A stretch of 64,000 nucleotides of DNA from an uncultured Bacteroidales bacterium (GTDB lineage: Bacteria; Bacteroidota; Bacteroidia; Bacteroidales; Muribaculaceae): NCBI GenBank assembly GCA_902776435.1, contig CACYQB010000011.1:124001-188000 (forward strand), given 5' to 3'. The position numbers and the translations under genes are program-made. Shown one piece after another: positions 61,254-64,000 of this stretch. The notes beneath the pieces are model-generated. The model made no database searches. It saw only the letters and a program-made list of their open reading frames with translations, and had not been told where the DNA came from. How positions within the stretch are numbered: position 1 is the first letter of the stretch; each line of letters starts with the position of its first letter.

Positions 61254-62308
61254 TCGAGTCGTTTGTTAAACTTGACCAGGGCAAGAGTCATCAGCAGAGT
61301 CACCATGCCCACGAGAATGATCACCTCACGGGCCACCTCCTTGATGCCGACGCCCATAATCATCAATTTGCGCATGGCCTCGATGTAGTAGCGGGGCGGC
61401 ACAATGGCCGAAATCCACTGCAGCACCGTGGGCATCGACTCCACAGGAAAGAGCATGCCGCTGAGCATCACGATGGGGACCAGCAGGACCATCGCCGAGA
61501 GCAAGAGCGCCACCAACTGCGTCTTGGCCACATTGCTGATGAGCAGTCCCAACGAGAGGGCCAACAGGATGTAGATGACCGAAATCACGATTATCCAGAA
61601 CAATGAGCCGACCAGCGGCACACCGAGCACAAACCTGGCCATCAACAGGATAATGATCAGGATGACGAAGGCCAGCACCAGATAAGGTATCGCCTTGGCA
61701 ACGATAATCATCAAGGGCTTGACAGGAGAGACGAGCAAGACCTCCATCGTGCCCTTCTCCTTCTCTCGCACAATCGAGATGGACGTCATCATCGCGCACA
61801 CCAGCATCAACAGCATACCCATGATGGCGGGCACAAAGTTGTAGGCCGACCTCATCTGCGGGTTATAGAGCATCTTGGTGTTCACAGCCCCTCCGTCAGG
61901 ATTCAGCATCACACTGGTGGCATAATTGGTCCACTGCTGGGCCATATTGGGGTCTGCGCCATCAACGATGAACTGGACGCCGCTACGCTTGGAGGCGAAA
62001 TCCGCTCCGAAGACGATAGCCATGTCGGCTTTCTGGCCCCGGATGAGGCGCTCGGCATCCTTGGGCGTAGCCACTACTTGGACGATGGTGAAATACTCCG
62101 AAGCCGCTAAGCGGTCCACCGCCTGCTGCGTCAGGTGGTCCATCGAACTGGTGACGACAATCGCGCGCACGTTCTTCACGTCGGTGGTGATAGCGAAGCC
62201 GAAAATCAGCATCAGCACCAGCGGCATACCAAAGAGGATCAGCATCGTGCGCTTGTCGCGCAGGATGTGCTTCCCTTCCTTGATGACAAATGAAATGAAC
62301 TGTTTCAT
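61250..62308 (-). CDS. ABC-2 type permease (first permease of efflux system)
   Basis: A protein of 352 residues with the same layout as its neighbour: N-terminal helix (ILRDKRTMLILFGMPLVLMLIFGFAI), periplasmic domain and five helices with REKEKGTMEVLLVSPVKPL and the C-terminal LSGMLFPVESMPTVLQWIS. YbhS-like. It starts 4 bp after the ATPase stop and overlaps the next permease by 4 bp. Confidence 0.9.
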   Translation of the reverse strand: MKQFISFVIKEGKHILRDKRTMLILFGMPLVLMLIFGFAITTDVKNVRAIVVTSSMDHLTQQAVDRLAASEYFTIVQVVATPKDAERLIRGQKADMAIVFGADFASKRSGVQFIVDGADPNMAQQWTNYATSVMLNPDGGAVNTKMLYNPQMRSAYNFVPAIMGMLLMLVCAMMTSISIVREKEKGTMEVLLVSPVKPLMIIVAKAIPYLVLAFVILIIILLMARFVLGVPLVGSLFWIIVISVIYILLALSLGLLISNVAKTQLVALLLSAMVLLVPIVMLSGMLFPVESMPTVLQWISAIVPPRYYIEAMRKLMIMGVGIKEVAREVIILVGMVTLLMTLALVKFNKRLE

Positions 62309-62312
62309 GACG

Positions 62313-63773
62313 TTAATCGCTGCTGCGCGTGGCCTGGCGGGCCAGATAGGTGAACACGTGGTCCATATCAGGCTGGTTAAACTTCTGTTTCAACTCGCTG
62401 GGGGTGCCTATTGCCTTGATTTTGCCATCCACCATGATGGAAATGCGGTCGCAGTACTCCGCCTCGTCCATGTAATGGGTGGTGACAAACACGGTGATGC
62501 CACGGCTGGCGGCATCATAGATGAGTTCCCAGAACTGACGCCTCGTGGCGGGGTCCACGCCGCCCGTGGGCTCATCGAGGAACACCACGCCCGGCTCATG
62601 GAAGATGCTTACCGAGAAAGCCAACTTCTGCTTCCACCCCAGCGGCAACGAGGCCACCAGCGTGTTCTTGTGATCAGCGAAACGCAATCGCTCAAGCATT
62701 TCGTCGGTCTTGCGGGCGATATCCGCGTCGTTCATGCCGTAGATGCCGCCAAAGAGGCGTATGTTCTCGGCCACGGTCAAGTCCTCATAGAGGGAGAACT
62801 TCTGGCTCATGTAGCCGATGTGCTTCTTGATCTGCTCGTGCTCGGTGCGGATGTCGTAGCCCACTACACGGCCCGTACCGCTTGTGGGTTGGTTCAGGCC
62901 CGTGAGCATGTGCATCGCGGTAGTCTTGCCGGCGCCGTTGGCACCCAGGAAACCGAAGATTTCACCGCGCTTGACCGTGAAGCTGATGTCGTCAACGGCA
63001 TGGAAACTGCCGAAGGCCTTGACCAGGTGCTCGACCTCGATGACGTTTTCTTCATGGACTTCGGAACCCGTGGCATGCTCGATGCCTGGCGGGTTGAAAA
63101 TGTCGGCAAAGCGCGTCAGGATCTCATCGGGAGTGCCGATGCCGCGCACCTGGCCATGGTCGAGGAAGGCCACACGCTCACAGCGGCACACCTCATCAAG
63201 ATAGGGCGTCGAGGCCACAATGGTTATGCCACGGTCCTTGAGGGCACCGAGCATGTCCCAGAACTCCTTGCGCGACACGGGATCAACGCCCGTCGTGGGT
63301 TCGTCGAGGAAAAGCACGCTGGGGCTATGCACCAGGGCACACGAGAGCGCCAACTTCTGCTTCATGCCGCCAGACAACGCTCCGGCGCGGCGGTTCTTGA
63401 AGCGCTCGATCTGGCTATAGATTGCCCGTATGCTGTCATAGCCCTCCTCGACCGTCGTGCCGAACAAGGTAGCAAAAAACGCCAGGTTTTCCTCTACCGT
63501 CAAGTCTTCATAGAGGGAGAATTTGCCAGGCATATACCCTACCCTGCGGCGGATGTCGGTCATCTGGCGCACGCTATCAAAACCGTCCACCGCCACCGTG
63601 CCCGAGTCCGGGAGCAGCAAGGTACACAGGATGCGGTACAGCGACGTCTTGCCGGCACCGTCAGGCCCGATGAGGCCAAAGACCTCACCCTGGCCCACGG
63701 TGAAAGACACGTCATCGAGCGCCTTGACCTTGCCATAGGACTTGGATACGTTATTTACCTCTATCGCATTCAT
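62313..63773 (-). CDS. ABC transporter ATPase with two nucleotide-binding domains (YbhF-like)
   Basis: A protein of 486 residues with two tandem ATPase domains. First: Walker A GPDGAGKTS, signature LSGGMKQKLALS, Walker B VLFLDEPTTGVD. Second: Walker A GANGAGKTT, a degenerate signature (ASLPLGWKQKLAFS instead of LSGG), Walker B VVFLDEPTGGVD. Duplicated ATPases of this kind drive YbhFSR-type multidrug export. With one normal and one altered signature, the two ATP sites are probably not equal. It is between the HlyD-type adaptor gene and the permeases; the gap to the adaptor holds a CTAGA array. Confidence 0.92.
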   Translation of the reverse strand: MNAIEVNNVSKSYGKVKALDDVSFTVGQGEVFGLIGPDGAGKTSLYRILCTLLLPDSGTVAVDGFDSVRQMTDIRRRVGYMPGKFSLYEDLTVEENLAFFATLFGTTVEEGYDSIRAIYSQIERFKNRRAGALSGGMKQKLALSCALVHSPSVLFLDEPTTGVDPVSRKEFWDMLGALKDRGITIVASTPYLDEVCRCERVAFLDHGQVRGIGTPDEILTRFADIFNPPGIEHATGSEVHEENVIEVEHLVKAFGSFHAVDDISFTVKRGEIFGFLGANGAGKTTAMHMLTGLNQPTSGTGRVVGYDIRTEHEQIKKHIGYMSQKFSLYEDLTVAENIRLFGGIYGMNDADIARKTDEMLERLRFADHKNTLVASLPLGWKQKLAFSVSIFHEPGVVFLDEPTGGVDPATRRQFWELIYDAASRGITVFVTTHYMDEAEYCDRISIMVDGKIKAIGTPSELKQKFNQPDMDHVFTYLARQATRSSD

Positions 63774-63786
63774 GAGATATCAGTGT

Positions 63787-63847
63787 TCTAGAGGCTCTAG
63801 TTTTTCTAGATCATCCAGACAATCTAGATTTTCTAGAGCATCTAGAG
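63787..63847. repeat. CTAGANNNT nonamer array after a stop codon
   Basis: Seven 9-nt units: CTAGAGGCT, CTAGTTTTT, CTAGATCAT, CCAGACAAT, CTAGATTTT, CTAGAGCAT, CTAGAGAAA. The array starts 8 nt after the stop of the adaptor gene on the minus strand and fills the gap to the ATPase gene. Confidence 0.85.
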
Positions 63848-63855
63848 AAATTCGA

Positions 63856-64000
63856 CTAAAATTTTACCTCCCCGTACATCCCGATCTTGACATAGCCGTC
63901 ATTCTTGATAGCGATTTTGACGGCATAGACCAGGTCGGCGCGTTCGTCATCGGTCAGGATGGTCTTGGGGGTAAACTCCGAACGGTTGGATATCCAGGTG
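63856..64000 (-). CDS. HlyD-family periplasmic adaptor, C-terminal end (cut by window edge)
   Basis: Only the last 47 codons are in the window: TWISNRSEFTPKTILTDDER, then ADLVYAVKIAIKNDG and YVKIGMYGEVKF. This is the C-terminal beta-barrel end of an HlyD/YbhG-type membrane fusion protein (V/I-x-S-x-A/S-EFTPK--T-ER). It would link the inner-membrane ABC transporter downstream to an outer-membrane TolC channel. It is the upstream member of the efflux operon. Confidence 0.85.
   Translation of the reverse strand, partial: TWISNRSEFTPKTILTDDERADLVYAVKIAIKNDGYVKIGMYGEVKF

Overview
The window (about 64 kb) comes from a Bacteroidales chromosome (phylum Bacteroidota). I infer this from the -33/-7 promoters (TTTG, about 19-21 nt, TAnnTTTG) in front of many genes, a complex I locus with fused nuoCD and no nuoE/F/G in the cluster, the atpD-C-B-E-F-H-A-G gene order with a very short epsilon subunit, a type IX secretion C-terminal domain, BspA-like leucine-rich repeat proteins and TonB-dependent uptake. 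The family cannot be fixed from the sequence; a gut Muribaculaceae- or Prevotellaceae-like organism is a guess. No rRNA, tRNA, CRISPR array or intact insertion sequence was found.

Region 1 (1-12.2 kb, minus strand) looks like a peptidoglycan salvage locus. From its promoter at 11.25 kb it runs through a large amidase-like exoprotein, a two-domain glycosyltransferase, a DUF4922 HIT-like protein, a SpoIID/LytB protein, an AmpG-type permease, a NamZ exo-muramidase, a DUF5009 membrane protein (probable MurNAc transporter) and a sugar kinase cut by the window edge. A second kinase of the same fold, with a degenerate phosphate-binding loop, lies upstream. Region 2 (13-19.2 kb) holds a small heat-shock protein and a three-gene operon of beta-propeller and zinc amidase proteins that looks like a duplication followed by gene fission or fusion.

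Region 3 (19.5-36.5 kb) is accessory. It has two giant paralogues built of shuffled modules with C-terminal dockerins, two leucine-rich-repeat/dockerin proteins, and a pair of overlapping genes of the kind seen in Bacteroidales mobile regions. The gaps are filled by a mosaic of palindromic repeats, including two copies of a 275-300 bp element made of hairpins whose stems covary around a conserved loop. Region 4 (36.6-53.6 kb, minus strand) is one uninterrupted bioenergetic cluster in which the complete F1Fo ATP synthase operon sits between nuoH and nuoI. In this sequence nuoA lacks its third membrane helix and nuoB carries a frameshifting deletion. Region 5 (54-64 kb) has a dockerin/FGE-fold protein, a TonB-dependent receptor followed by three lipoproteins, and an ABC-2 efflux operon (HlyD adaptor, double ATPase, two permeases).

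Two genome-scale oddities recur. Several genes are followed at or right after the stop codon by short tandem arrays rich in TAG: 7-mers such as TTTAGGC, or 9-mers of the form CTAGANNNT. Several palindromic repeat families also appear again and again in the gaps, often as terminators or next to stop codons.
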